Notes: generated by a model from the sequence alone, not told the origin. Numbered from the stretch's first letter, positions 52,198 to 60,667 are shown. The stretch is DNA of 64,000 nucleotides from Actinacidiphila yeochonensis CN732 (GCF_000745345.1 NZ_JQNR01000002.1:124001-188000), one strand, 5' to 3'. Numbers and translations are program-made.

Positions 52198-52689
52198 ATG
52201 CCCGACCCTATGCGGATCGAGATCACGGCCGTCGCGGAGGTCGTAGCGGGCCACACGGACCCGGTCGACGACTTCCAGGGCGGTGTGGAGTCGATCATCC
52301 GCATGAACGAGGACTTCCCGCTGGAGACCCTCGCGGGTCTTCAGGACTTCTCGCACCTGGAGATCCTCTGGCGCTTCCATCGAGCCAGTCCGACGGATGT
52401 GGCACTGCACGCCCGAAGCCCGCGCAATAATCCGAACTGGCCGGCTACGGGTACCTTCGTCCACCGCAACCATCGACGCCCGAACCAGCTCGCCGTGTCC
52501 CATCCCAGGCTCGTACGAGTCGACGGACGGGACCTTCACGTCACGGACTTCGACGCGGTCATCGGCACGCCCGTTTTTGACGTATCGCCGTACTTCCCGG
52601 TCATGGGCCCTCGAGGCGAGATCCACGTGCCGAAATGGGTCGAGGAGATGCTCGAACGCTACTGGGACACCCCGCACGAGAAGCGGTAG
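52198..52689 (+). CDS. TsaA/TrmO-like tRNA methyltransferase
   Basis: This 163-aa protein of the TsaA/TrmO family (N6-methylation of t6A in tRNA) has FSHLEILWRFHRA, ARSPRNNPNWPATGTFVHRN, RRPNQLAVSHPRLVRV, DFDAVIGTPVFDVSPYF. GGGGGAG precedes the ATG at 52198. The usual N-terminal IGx(I/V) is diverged. Small-molecule homologues of this family exist, so tRNA is the family default rather than proven. Confidence 0.82.
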   Translation: MPDPMRIEITAVAEVVAGHTDPVDDFQGGVESIIRMNEDFPLETLAGLQDFSHLEILWRFHRASPTDVALHARSPRNNPNWPATGTFVHRNHRRPNQLAVSHPRLVRVDGRDLHVTDFDAVIGTPVFDVSPYFPVMGPRGEIHVPKWVEEMLERYWDTPHEKR

Positions 52690-52754
52690 GCCGTGGCATG
52701 GGCATGCCACATGAAGGTATGGCTTGACCCCGTCGCGACAGAGTGGAAGCACCA

Positions 52755-53420
52755 TCACGGCTCCACCACCCCGGCGATCAGGACAGCCCGTACGGTCTTG
52801 CTCTGAGCTTCGGGGCTGACGAACCAGGTCAAGTCCGTGATCGCTCCCCTCCTGACGAGTTCGGCCAGGAGGCCATCGCCAACGCCGGCTCGAACATCTC
52901 GGAAGTCGGCGAACACGGGATTGAAGTCCCTCACGTCGACCAGCAACTGCTGCGATTCGGTGATGCTCAGGCACACCTGCAGGGAGGTGTCGACGTGTTG
53001 TGAGGTGCTGCCGTGCTGGAGAGCGTTGTCCACCAGCGCGGACAGCACTTGCAACGCGGCCGGAACGCTTCCACGCCAGTTCAACATCGTGAGACCGACG
53101 CGCCCCTTGACCCGGGCCATCTGGCGCGCTGTGGGTACGGCGAGCTCGACAGGATGCTGCCTGGTGATTGGACTGCCAATCGGAGACAGCTTCGATGCGG
53201 GCGCCAACCACCCTGCTCCCACCCCGTCCAGGGGAACCACCCACGCGCTGTCCGCTGCGTAGACACCGGGGCCGGCCGCAACTCGAACGTCACGTCCCTG
53301 CGTCTCGTCGCGGGCTAACTGATCAGCCAACTCAGGCCGGCGGTCCGCGGCGTCCAACGGGATGTCCTCCCGCCGAGCGACGGTGGGGACCTCCCCGTCG
53401 TCCGCTCCTTCTGACCTCAT
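52755..53420 (-). CDS. ATP-binding (GHKL-like) regulatory protein
   Basis: This 221-aa protein has a degenerate HATPase C-terminal half: QVLSALVDNALQHGSTSQ (N box) and LLVDVRDFNPVF. The G boxes are weak. The N-terminal part resembles the Asp/Gly-rich start of actinobacterial ATP-binding proteins. ATG 53418-53420 follows GAGAGG. Confidence 0.65.
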   Translation of the reverse strand: MRSEGADDGEVPTVARREDIPLDAADRRPELADQLARDETQGRDVRVAAGPGVYAADSAWVVPLDGVGAGWLAPASKLSPIGSPITRQHPVELAVPTARQMARVKGRVGLTMLNWRGSVPAALQVLSALVDNALQHGSTSQHVDTSLQVCLSITESQQLLVDVRDFNPVFADFRDVRAGVGDGLLAELVRRGAITDLTWFVSPEAQSKTVRAVLIAGVVEP

Positions 53421-53695
53421 GGACTTGCCTCTCGAAGCCTCGGCAACACCGCCGGCAGACCCGTGGCCTTGCCTCGGGGACCGCCAACATCCAGCACGGC
53501 ACGGCAGTTCACCACCACGAATTGGTTGCACATCGTGGTCGCCCACTTACGATGGACCTAACTTAGTGCCGTCCGCAACCCTCCGAGCTACAAAATGCAG
53601 GACTGGCATCTGATGAAGGACAAGCGCCCCCCTCATGGCGTTGCAGCGTCGATGTCCGTCACACTGGCGGTAGACATCGGCAGAGGAGGACGAAG
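53421..53695. other. Intergenic region before the XRE-DUF5753 gene (275 bases)
   Basis: I see no gene or RNA here. It is a divergent interval and should hold the promoter of the XRE/DUF397 pair. AGAGGAGG, ending just before 53696, is that gene's ribosome-binding site. Confidence 0.35.
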
Positions 53696-54556
53696 GTGGG
53701 ACAGCCAGCGCGACGTACGGCTCGCCGGCGCCGGTTGGGCACCGCTCTGCGCGAGTCGCGCGAGAAGGCCGGAGTCAGTCCGGAGCAGGCCGCCAGGGCC
53801 ATTCACGGTGACAAGTCGAAGATCAGTCGCATTGAGACGGGGCGTCACCGCGTCAGCCGTCTCGAGCTGGAAACGCTGATGGACCTCTTCACCGTGACCG
53901 ACTCGAAAACGCGTGCTTGGCTCGTGGCGCTCTCGGCCGAGGGGCAGCGCCGAAGCTGGTGGCGCACCCATGGCGACAGGCTTGAGCAGGACTTCAAAGA
54001 GTTGCTCACCCTCGAAGAGGATGCTGAGCGAATCGTTGCGTTCCAGCCGCAAGTTCTTCCCGGCCTCGTCCAGACGAAGGAGTACGCCGCTTCGGTCATC
54101 AGCTCCAATGACCCGGCCCTGGCTGCTGAACAGGTGGAGTTCTTCGCGGACTTCCGGCTCCGCCGCCAGGAGGTGTTCGGGAGGGCCACGCTCGTTGACT
54201 ACCTCTGCATCGTGACGGAGGGCGTCTTGCGTCAACGGGTCGGCGGCCCAGAGGTGATGAGAGGTCAACTGCGTCACCTTCTGGAGATCGGGGCAAAGCC
54301 CAACGTCGAGATCCGTGTCGTGCCATTCAGTGAGCCGGGCTATATCGGGAGTAGCAGCGGGGCGTTCACGCTCTACAGTTATCCCGATCAACTCGATCTC
54401 GACGTCGTGCAGGTGGAATACCTGGACGGAGCCCTGTACCTGGAAGAGGAGAAAACTATTCGAAAATACAGAGAATCGCTTGATCTGCTGCGATCGTCGA
54501 TGCTGTCGACATCGGAGTCGAACGACCTGATCTCGGAAATCTGCCGAGAGCTGTGA
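53696..54556 (+). CDS. XRE regulator with DUF5753 domain
   Basis: This 286-aa protein has an N-terminal HTH (LGTALRESREKAGVSPEQAA ... SKISRIETGRHRV, residues 14-52) and a DUF5753 C-terminal domain (RIVAFQPQVLPGLVQTKEYA, RLRRQEVFGR, IRVVPFSEPGY). These regulators pair with small DUF397 proteins, as here, and the BldB/WhiJ-type pairs influence development and antibiotic production. Confidence 0.92.
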   Translation: MGQPARRTARRRRLGTALRESREKAGVSPEQAARAIHGDKSKISRIETGRHRVSRLELETLMDLFTVTDSKTRAWLVALSAEGQRRSWWRTHGDRLEQDFKELLTLEEDAERIVAFQPQVLPGLVQTKEYAASVISSNDPALAAEQVEFFADFRLRRQEVFGRATLVDYLCIVTEGVLRQRVGGPEVMRGQLRHLLEIGAKPNVEIRVVPFSEPGYIGSSSGAFTLYSYPDQLDLDVVQVEYLDGALYLEEEKTIRKYRESLDLLRSSMLSTSESNDLISEICREL

Positions 54557-54780
54557 CAAACGAAGAAAGTGAAAAAATGCGGCACGACCTGCCGGAACAC
54601 AAGTGGAAAAAGTCGTCCTATAGCGGGGCGCAACAAGGGGACTGCTTGGAGGTACAGACGACAGACGATGGCCTCATAGCTGCTCGCGACAGCAAGGCGC
54701 CTCACCTGGGCGCCTTCGTGTTCGACGCCGCTCAATGGGCGGCGTTCGTCGACGATGTGAAGCACGGTCGCTTCGGATGA
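54553..54780 (+). CDS. DUF397 protein
   Basis: This 75-aa protein has the DUF397 core WKKSSYSGAQQGDCLEVQ, AARDSKAP and FDAAQWAAFVDDVK. The GTG start overlaps the XRE stop (GTGA). It is the usual small partner of XRE-DUF5753 regulators and may act as its antagonist. Confidence 0.92.
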   Translation: MTNEESEKMRHDLPEHKWKKSSYSGAQQGDCLEVQTTDDGLIAARDSKAPHLGAFVFDAAQWAAFVDDVKHGRFG

Positions 54781-54836
54781 CCAAACCGTCGGCACCCTGA
54801 CGCCCTCGGCGCAGCGGCGCCCGGCAGCTACATGTG

Positions 54837-54875
54837 ACAGCGTCCCTCCCCAAGCGTAGTGGGGAGGGACGCTGT
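54837..54875. terminator. Strong hairpin terminator
   Basis: A perfect 15-base-pair inverted repeat (54837-54851 and 54861-54875) has a nine-base loop. It follows the DUF397 gene and separates it from the conjugation-type module. Confidence 0.88.
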
Positions 54876-55078
54876 ACTACTTTCCACCCTCGGAGTCTAA
54901 TTCGCAACCACTCCTCCGGTGTGAGGGTAACTGGCAAAAGAAGTCTCTCCGAGGGAACTTCAGCGGCGTCACCAGGGTTGAGGCGGGTGCCCATGGGGCC
55001 GCCCGTCGGCGCGGCTGGATAAACCTGGTGTCGGTCAATATGCGAGCTGAACTGAGGCCGATTCGAGGCTCCCGGAAG

Positions 55079-55621
55079 TTACTCCGCCGGATTCCCCAGT
55101 CGCGAGAGAGCCGTCCCGACTGAGCGAGCCGGACGCTGGCCCACCCAACCTGACCCGTAGGCCTCCGGCGCGTCGACGGTTCGGACGTGTCGGAAGCCGA
55201 GGTGCTTGTAGTAGCTGTGGAGGCGGGTGTTGGTGGTCCAGGCGTCGAGGCGTAGCCATCTGGCGCCGGCACGCGCGGCGTGGTCACCGCACCAGTCGAG
55301 GAGTTGGGCACCGAGTCCGGCGCCGTGGCCTGGTGTAGCGAGGGTGAGTTTGTGGACGTAGAAGGCCGGCTCCTTCGCTTCGGCGTCCGTCCAGAGCACG
55401 GGATCGGCCAGCCTGTCGAGGGTCACGGTGGCTATGGGGTCCTCAGCCGGGGCCGGTTGGACGAGGTAGACGTCGCCGGCCCGGATGCTGGCGAGGAGGA
55501 GTTCGTCCGGGTAGGCGGTGGACCATTGGTCGCTGCCGCGGGCGGATAGCCAGGCGGCGGCGTCGGTGCGGAACCGCTGAAGGCGGGGTACGTCGGCGGT
55601 GCTGGCTCTGCGGATGATCAC
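55079..55621 (-). CDS. GNAT-family acetyltransferase
   Basis: This 180-aa protein has FYVHKLTLATPGHGAGLGAQ (acetyl-CoA motif A), WLRLDAWTTNTRLHSYYKHL and GFRHV. The GTG start overlaps the GntR stop (GTGA). GNAT genes downstream of KorSA-like repressors are common in actinomycete elements; the substrate is unknown. Confidence 0.9.
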   Translation of the reverse strand: MIIRRASTADVPRLQRFRTDAAAWLSARGSDQWSTAYPDELLLASIRAGDVYLVQPAPAEDPIATVTLDRLADPVLWTDAEAKEPAFYVHKLTLATPGHGAGLGAQLLDWCGDHAARAGARWLRLDAWTTNTRLHSYYKHLGFRHVRTVDAPEAYGSGWVGQRPARSVGTALSRLGNPAE

Positions 55622-56442
55622 TCGGTGTCGCCGGCCTCGGGGTGCTCGGGCTTCTTGCGCTCGTACACGACCGTGTTGCGCCGGCGGGGGAGGGTGAAGC
55701 GGGTGACCTGGACGGGGTTGTCGTCACGGTCGAATCCGGTTGAGGTGAGCTGGATGGCCGGCAGGGAGTTGCCTTCCCCGAGGCCGAGCCGCTCGTTCTC
55801 CTCGTCGGTCGTCATGCGGGGCTCCAACTCGTCGATGCTTCTGACGAGTTCGTGTCCGAGCTCGGCGAGGACGGTGTTGGTCCCGCGGGCGACGTTGCCG
55901 GGCAGGAGCCAGTCGGTGCCGTCGACGATGCGCATCGCAACGTAGGAGTCGTCGGTGTGTGCGGGGACGCCGTCGACGATGTTCGTGCGCAGCCGTACGC
56001 CGACGTGCTCTCCCGGGCGCAGGCCGAGCTTGGTCCTGATCTCCTCGTCGGCCTGCACCACGGTGACGTCGTCCATCCGGGAGGTGCCCTCGCGGGCCGC
56101 GGCGTTGACCAGGCGCGTGTAGATGTCGGTGTCCGCGCCGGAGCCGCGTCCGCGGTCGAATTCCTGCTGGGGCAGGAAGATCAGCGGCTGCCAGTCCCGG
56201 ACCATTGCGCCGCGGGCTCCTGGGCGTGTGTGGACCAGCCCTTCCGCTTTCAGCCGTTCGATCACCCGGTTCATCGCCTGCCGGCTGAGGCCGTAGGCCG
56301 TGCCCAGGTCGCCGGCGGTGGGCAGTTGGCCGGCGTTTCCATCGGGCTGCCGGAACTCGCCGCTGAGGATCCGGCTCTGCAGGTCATCGGTGGCGGATTC
56401 GACCGTCCACTGTCCTGCGTCGCGAGGGCTGGTGCGCTTCAT
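55618..56442 (-). CDS. GntR/UTRA repressor (KorSA-like)
   Basis: This 274-aa regulator has an N-terminal winged helix (DDLQSRILSGEF, GDLGTAYGLSRQAMNRVIER, residues about 18-75) and a UTRA effector-binding domain (IRTKLGLRPGEHVGVRLRTN, QLTSTGFDRDDNPVQVTRF). No good ribosome-binding site precedes the ATG, and AACCTGACA overlaps the promoter. The palindromes at 56556 and 56613 are its likely operators. KorSA-type GntR proteins repress transfer genes in pSAM2-like elements. Confidence 0.9.
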   Translation of the reverse strand: MKRTSPRDAGQWTVESATDDLQSRILSGEFRQPDGNAGQLPTAGDLGTAYGLSRQAMNRVIERLKAEGLVHTRPGARGAMVRDWQPLIFLPQQEFDRGRGSGADTDIYTRLVNAAAREGTSRMDDVTVVQADEEIRTKLGLRPGEHVGVRLRTNIVDGVPAHTDDSYVAMRIVDGTDWLLPGNVARGTNTVLAELGHELVRSIDELEPRMTTDEENERLGLGEGNSLPAIQLTSTGFDRDDNPVQVTRFTLPRRRNTVVYERKKPEHPEAGDTE

Positions 56443-56455
56443 GCGCGCACTTTAC

Positions 56456-56634
56456 AACCTGACACAGCAGCTTTCTGAATCAGTCTCCAGTGCCTTTTGC
56501 CATTCGTTCCAGGCTTTTTGGCGTGCGAGTCTGCGGCTGACGCTCAATCAACTCAACCTGACATGTCAGGTCTTGACGCCTCCGCGTTGATCCCCTACCG
56601 TCTTGATCGTCGGCAACCTGACATGTCAGGTTGC
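56456..56634. promoter_or_regulatory. Operator array with ACCTGACATGTCAGGT palindromes
   Basis: Two palindromes share the core ACCTGACATGTCAGGT. One lies at 56556-56571; the other at 56613-56634 extends to 22 bases with perfect symmetry. A half-site AACCTGACA lies at 56456-56464 next to the GntR start. The arrangement fits autorepression plus repression of the divergent plus-strand genes by the GntR protein. Confidence 0.8.
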
Positions 56635-57132
56635 AGTTACTTGATCGGTACATCCCAGTAGCTCCGCAAATGCCGCACACAGGACTGATCTCACATTCGA
56701 GCACCAGTTCGCTTTCGTGTGCGGCGGGCTCTGGGCGCACGCCCCCGCCCGGACGTCTCCGCCTCGGCGCGAGCACCGAAGGAAGCGGCCGTTCCTTGAG
56801 AACTCCACAGCGCGATCCACCGCAGCACGACGGCCGTGAGGACACCGGCCGAGGCGCGTGGAGATCAGCCGGCCGAGAAAGGGCGAACTGCCCACGACGT
56901 ATCGCGCAACCGGCTCTAAGAACGACGCGGCACACCTTTTGTACTGCGATGACCTGCGGGAATGGCCTCCCCGTAGGAGCAGTCCGCGTCGAGATGAGGT
57001 CAACGCGCGCTGGAAACGCGCACCGCACGAGCTATCGCGGTCGCCGACGCCTGCAATCCCGGGCGTCGACGTCCGCGGCCGCTTGTGGCCAGCTTCCGCC
57101 GCTACACCGACCACGACGACAAGGAGAACCCG
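56635..57132. promoter_or_regulatory. Leader region with an rRNA-leader-like box
   Basis: No convincing gene lies in these 498 bases; the open frames lack the expected third-position GC bias. At 56795-56813 stands CCTTGAGAACTCCACAGCG, close to the CTTGAGAACTCAACAGCG box known from actinobacterial rRNA operon leaders. It could be an antitermination or processing element of the transfer operon transcript. Confidence 0.4.
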
Positions 57133-57387
57133 ATGGACTGGCGTCACCGCGCCACCTGCCGCTACGAGGACCCGGAGCTGTTCTTCCCGATCGGCAACAC
57201 CGGCCCCGCCCTGATCCAGATCGAGGAAGCGAAGGCAGTCTGCCGCCGCTGCCCGGTGATGGAGACCTGCCTGCAGTGGGCGCTGGAGTCCGGCCAGGAG
57301 GCCGGCGTCTGGGGCGGCCTGAGCGAGGACGAGCGCCGCGCCATGAAGCGCCGCGCCGCCCGCCGCCGGGCGAGCCAGAGCGCCTGA
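57133..57387 (+). CDS. WhiB-family iron-sulfur regulator
   Basis: This 84-aa Wbl protein has four conserved Cys (C9, C37, C40, C46; CRRCPVMETC), the turn GVWGG at 59-62 and a basic C-terminal tail (RRAMKRRAARRR). AAGGAGAACCCG precedes the ATG. Wbl proteins bind a 4Fe-4S cluster and sigma factors. In plasmid and AICE-like modules such genes often open the transfer region. Confidence 0.95.
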   Translation: MDWRHRATCRYEDPELFFPIGNTGPALIQIEEAKAVCRRCPVMETCLQWALESGQEAGVWGGLSEDERRAMKRRAARRRASQSA

Positions 57388-57547
57388 CCAGGCGACCCCA
57401 TCCCGCTTCGGCGGCCTGACCAGCCCCCGGAGCAGTCGAGCACTACCCCGCCCCAACGGGAGCGGCCCCGACGCGCGGACCAGGCGCAGTCGGGGCCGCG
57501 GAGCAACCAACTCGGATCTCGCCAGATCTCACAACGGAGTTGATCGC

Positions 57548-57766
57548 GTGGACACCACCATGCCCGATGCCGCACTCACCGCGGTACCCGATCCCGCCTC
57601 GCCGGCCCTCCTCCGCCCCGTCAGCCCCGCCTTCGCCCGCACCGCCCAGCTCTCCACGCTCAGCGCGATCGAGCGCGAGGACGACCAGGCCGGCTTCGAG
57701 GCCGAGCCCGACAACGCCCCCGCCGCCACGCCCCGGCTGCGGGCCGTCCGTACGGCGGTGGCCTGA
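57548..57766 (+). CDS. Small hypothetical protein (72 aa)
   Basis: Pro/Ala-rich protein of unknown role. The GTG start follows GGAG. The stop overlaps the next ATG (TGATG), starting a run of four tiny coupled genes typical of Streptomyces plasmid transfer regions. Confidence 0.6.
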   Translation: MDTTMPDAALTAVPDPASPALLRPVSPAFARTAQLSTLSAIEREDDQAGFEAEPDNAPAATPRLRAVRTAVA

Positions 57767-57921
57767 TGGACCGCCGCGCGTGGAAGCACCACGCCGCCCA
57801 GGCCCACGACGCCGGCTCGGCCGCCGACAACGCCCGGGCCCTCGCGCAGCGCCTGCGGCACAAGGACGACCAGGCCGCCCCGTCGCGTCCGGCGGCCGCC
57901 ACCGCAGGGGGAGGCGCCTGA
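57766..57921 (+). CDS. Small hypothetical protein (51 aa)
   Basis: This short gene has its ATG overlapping the previous stop and its TGA overlapping the next ATG (TGATG on both sides). The protein begins MDRRAWKHHAAQAHDAGSAA and is helical and Ala/Arg-rich. It is unrecognised; coupling is the support. Confidence 0.55.
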   Translation: MDRRAWKHHAAQAHDAGSAADNARALAQRLRHKDDQAAPSRPAAATAGGGA

Positions 57922-58106
57922 TGCCCCTCAACTTCAGCTTCGGCGACGCCCGCCGCCACGGCAGCAGCGGTAGCGGCAACACCATGGGCAAGCCCTCCAA
58001 GACCGCGAAGGCCGCGGACCGCGCCGGCTGGAAGACCTACGACGAAACCGACGGATTCCGGCCTGGCAAGAGCGCGGGCGGCCGCCGGTGGGGGAGGCGC
58101 TCGTGA
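57921..58106 (+). CDS. Small hypothetical protein (61 aa)
   Basis: This 61-aa Gly/Ser/Lys-rich protein begins MPLNFSFGDARRHG and ends in basic residues. The ATG overlaps the preceding stop and its TGA overlaps the next GTG (GTGA). Function unknown. Confidence 0.55.
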   Translation: MPLNFSFGDARRHGSSGSGNTMGKPSKTAKAADRAGWKTYDETDGFRPGKSAGGRRWGRRS

Positions 58107-58333
58107 GCGACCAGCGCCTGCAGCTGGCCTGCGGCACGATCACGGCCCGCCGCCTGCACCTGTTCCGCATCGACGAGAACGGCCAGCGGGTCCCGATGAC
58201 CGAAGGCGAGATCGCCAGCGCGGTCGAGGACGCCCGTCGGCTACGTCGGCGGCTGTTCACCGATCCACCCCCTCGTCCCACCGAACTCGCCCTGCTCCTC
58301 GGACACGACGCCGAGGCCGCGCCGGGCGGCTGA
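58103..58333 (+). CDS. Small hypothetical protein (76 aa)
   Basis: GTG 58103-58105 overlaps the previous stop (GTGA) and has GGGGGAGG upstream. The protein (LQLACGTITARRLHLFRI, GEIASAVEDARRLRRRLF) is basic and helical. Function unknown; it is the last of the tiny coupled genes. Confidence 0.6.
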   Translation: MSDQRLQLACGTITARRLHLFRIDENGQRVPMTEGEIASAVEDARRLRRRLFTDPPPRPTELALLLGHDAEAAPGG

Positions 58334-58448
58334 CCTGACCCAGAACGGCGAACGAGGCGGGCCTCGACGGTGACGCGTCGGAGGCCAAAGACCGCTCGCG
58401 CGATCGCCGAGGCGGCTCCCGCCGCACCACCTGGTGACCACCCAGACC

Positions 58449-58484
58449 GGCCGCCCCGGAGAAATTCTCCCCTCGGGGGCGGCC
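58449..58484. terminator. GC-rich hairpin before the SpdB2-like gene
   Basis: Inverted repeat arms about 58449-58459 and 58474-58484 flank AGAAATTCTCCCCT. It may be an attenuating terminator between the small-gene run and the DUF2637 gene. Confidence 0.5.
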
Positions 58485-58504
58485 ACCCCTCGTGAAGGAT
58501 TCCC

Positions 58505-59743
58505 ATGCCCACCGGCGCCCGCATCCAGCTGACCCCTCTGCAGCGCAGGCTCATCGTCGCCGTCGCCATCGGAGCGGCAGTGATCGCGGCCATCGGCTTC
58601 GTCGGCTCTTACGCTGCCGTCCGCACCCTGGCCGAGGCCAAAGGGTTCGGCCGCTTCGCCCTCGCGTTCCCCATCGGTGTCGACGCCGGCATCCTCGTCC
58701 TCCTCGCCCTGGACCTGCTCCTGACGTGGCTGCGGATGCCGCTCGGCATGCTCCGCCACACCGCGTGGTTCCTCACCGGGGCCACCATTGTGTTCAACGC
58801 CGCCGCGGCCTGGCCCGACCCCGTAGGCACCGGCATGCACGCCGTGATCCCAGTCCTGTTCGTCGTCATGGTGGAGGCGGCACGGCACGCCATCGGCCGG
58901 GCGGCGGACCTCACGGCCGGCCGCCACATGGACTCCGTCCGCGTCTCGCGCTGGCTGCTCGATCCAGTCTCCACGTTCTTCCTGTGGCGCCGCATGAAGC
59001 TGTGGGAGCTGCGCTCCTACGACCAGGTCATTGCCCTGGAGCAGCAGCGGAAGATCGAGCGGGCACGCATGCGCTCCAGGTACGGCCGGAGGTGGCGCGA
59101 CAAGGCGCCGGTCGAAGCCGTGCTCGCGCTGCGCCTTACCCGGTACGGCCGCGAGATGGGCGCCCCGATTGAGGGGGTGCTCGACATCGAGCACGCCCCG
59201 ACCGACGCATCGCAGCTCGCTCTGGCGACGCCGCGCGTGGCGATTACGGCGAGCACGTTCGACGCCGTGGCGAAGGAAGCCATTGCCGTCGTCGAGGCGC
59301 AGCCGAGTGCAGCTCTGCCGCCCGCTCCCAAGCCGCAGCCGCAGCCGCAGCCGTCCCCGCAGCCGCAGCCGCAGCCGCAGCCGCAGCCGTCCCCGCAGCC
59401 GCAGCCGCAGCCGTCCCCGACCCCGCAGCCGCAGCCGTCCCCGCAGCCGCAGCCGTCCCCGCAGCCGCAGCCGCCTGCGCGCTCCAGGGCCAAGCCGAAG
59501 GCGAGTGCGCAGCCGAAGGCCAAGCCGACGCCGCCGCGCACCCCGGAGGAGATGGCACAGCTCCTCCTTGACGCCCTCCCGATCAACGAGAAGTGCCTGC
59601 GCGCCAACAACAAGCAGGCGTCGCTCCGGACGCTCCAGAGCGAACTCGGCATCGGCCAGCGCACCGCCCAGACCATCCAAGCTCAGCTCCCCAAGACTCT
59701 CGCCGCCGCGCTCGCGGCCGACCAGAACATGAAGGAGGCGTGA
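58505..59743 (+). CDS. DUF2637 (SpdB2-like) membrane protein with Pro-Gln repeat
   Basis: This 412-aa protein has four transmembrane helices in residues about 15-128 (LIVAVAIGAAVIAAIGFVG, GVDAGILVLLALDLLLTWL and others). A cytoplasmic basic linker follows, then a Pro-Gln-Pro-Ser repeat at about 277-328. The C-terminal helix-turn-helix-like region reads LLDALPINEKCLR and LQSELGIGQRTAQTIQAQL. DUF2637/SpdB2 proteins are implicated in intramycelial plasmid spread in Streptomyces. The repeat length is likely variable between strains. Confidence 0.9.
   Translation: MPTGARIQLTPLQRRLIVAVAIGAAVIAAIGFVGSYAAVRTLAEAKGFGRFALAFPIGVDAGILVLLALDLLLTWLRMPLGMLRHTAWFLTGATIVFNAAAAWPDPVGTGMHAVIPVLFVVMVEAARHAIGRAADLTAGRHMDSVRVSRWLLDPVSTFFLWRRMKLWELRSYDQVIALEQQRKIERARMRSRYGRRWRDKAPVEAVLALRLTRYGREMGAPIEGVLDIEHAPTDASQLALATPRVAITASTFDAVAKEAIAVVEAQPSAALPPAPKPQPQPQPSPQPQPQPQPQPSPQPQPQPSPTPQPQPSPQPQPSPQPQPPARSRAKPKASAQPKAKPTPPRTPEEMAQLLLDALPINEKCLRANNKQASLRTLQSELGIGQRTAQTIQAQLPKTLAAALAADQNMKEA
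59335..59489 (+). repeat. Pro-Gln coding microsatellite in the DUF2637 gene
   Basis: About 155 bases consist of CAGCCG hexamers, interrupted by CCGTCC or ACC units. They encode (PQ)n with periodic PS/PT. All changes keep the six-base register, so the frame is preserved. Confidence 0.9.
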
Positions 59744-59744
59744 C

Positions 59745-60378
59745 ATGCCGGCCGAACCGGACATCGACGAATGGGCCGTCCAGGCCGGCTCATCGCCCTC
59801 ATCGACGGCACCACGGCGGATGCGCAGCCGCAGCCGAGTGCGCAGTTGGATGCACTCGCAGCCGCAGCCGCCGTGGTGCAGCCGTAGCCGCAGCCGACCG
59901 CGGATGCAGATGCGCAGCTGGATGCGAGTGCGCAGTCGGATGCACCGCAGCCGCAGCCGACCGCGGATGCAGATGCGCAGCTGGATGCGAGTGCGCAGTC
60001 GGATGCACCGCAGCCGCAGCCGCCGTGGTGCAGCCGTAGCCGCAGCCGACCGCGGATGCAGATGCGCAGTTGGATGCGGCTGCGCAGTCTTCGCGCCACC
60101 AGCGCATCCATCCGTGGTGGTCCGGCCGGTCCACCAACCTCCCCCAGGACGAGGCGGATGCGGCTGCGCAGCCCCTGCCCGCCCAGGCCAAGGCCGACGT
60201 CTTCAAGGACGCGGCTACGCAGCCGGTCGAGACGGAGGAAAGGGAGGAGGAGAGGTCGAGAGGTTGAGGGCCAAGAAGTTGGAGCCTGAGTAAGAACAAC
60301 CTCGACGACGAGGTCCGTAAGGCCGGCGGCGCCCTCTCCACCGACCGCGCACTATTGCTTGCTCGCGTCCTCGAGTAG
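59745..60378 (+). pseudogene. Repeat-scrambled gene downstream of SpdB2-like gene
   Basis: The ATG at 59745 begins PAEPDIDEWAVQAG. The natural continuation RLIALIDGTTADAQPQ is one frame away, and a TAG stops that frame near 59886. Later fragments (QLDAAAQSSRHQ, QAKADVFKDAATQPVE, then SKNNLDDEVRKAGGALSTDR up to the TAG at 60376) lie in another frame, with one in-frame stop at 60265. The pieces look like one former gene broken by repeat expansion and frameshifts. Confidence 0.6.
59820..60110. repeat. Nested minisatellite, 63-base unit
   Basis: A 63-base unit beginning CCGACCGCGGATGCAGATGC occurs at 59894 and 59957, with a partial copy at 60046. A longer block around CCGCCGTGGTGCAGCCGTAG recurs about 154 bases apart (about 59867 and 60021). 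The unit encodes 21 residues of the type ADADAQLDASAQSDAPQPQ. Confidence 0.85.
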
Positions 60379-60514
60379 CCGCCCTCAGTGGCGGGTAACG
60401 CCGGCAGCGGACCGCACCGTGCCGCCCTGCGGAGGTCCGGGCCCTACCAGCAACTGGCGAATCGGACCTCCTACCCGAGCCCTACCGACCTTCCTACCTA
60501 CGGTAGAAATGCCT

Positions 60515-60535
60515 GGTCAGAGGGTTGGTAGGCGG
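60515..60535. repeat. Left copy of a 20-base inverted repeat (partner 63463-63482)
   Basis: Read on the minus strand this is CCGCCTACCAACCCTCTGAC plus C. The partner on the plus strand at 63463-63482 is CCGCCTACCACCCTCTGACC, differing by one inserted A. The pair flanks the four genes 60668-63490 in inverted orientation. The left copy lies in a CTACC-rich non-coding stretch; the right copy covers the last codons of the gene ending at 63490. Confidence 0.7.
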
Positions 60536-60582
60536 TAGGTCACGCCACCCGGCCGGCCGCATCACGGCCGCCACCCTCGCCG

Positions 60583-60620
60583 GGGGAGAAGCGCGCATCG
60601 CGCCCCCGGGCCTTCTCCCC
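60583..60620. promoter_or_regulatory. GGGGAGAAG/CTTCTCCCC hairpin in 5' leader
   Basis: Nine-base perfect arms (60583-60591, 60612-60620) lie 48 bases before the start of the next gene. It is possibly a terminator of the upstream transcript or an attenuator. The rest of the 60379-60667 gap shows only CTACC-rich repeats and the usual ribosome-binding site CTGGAG. Confidence 0.5.
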
Positions 60621-60667
60621 GCCGTCGGCATGTGCCGACCGCCATCGAAGTCCCCCTGGAGCCATCC

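Noticed and set aside
56858..57214. Open frame encoding about 118 aa before whiB
   Set aside because: Codon third positions lack the strong G/C bias of neighbouring genes, it overlaps whiB in another frame and no domain is recognised.
59335..60110. CRISPR array
   Set aside because: The repeats are coding hexamers and a 63-base minisatellite without unique spacers, and no cas genes are present.
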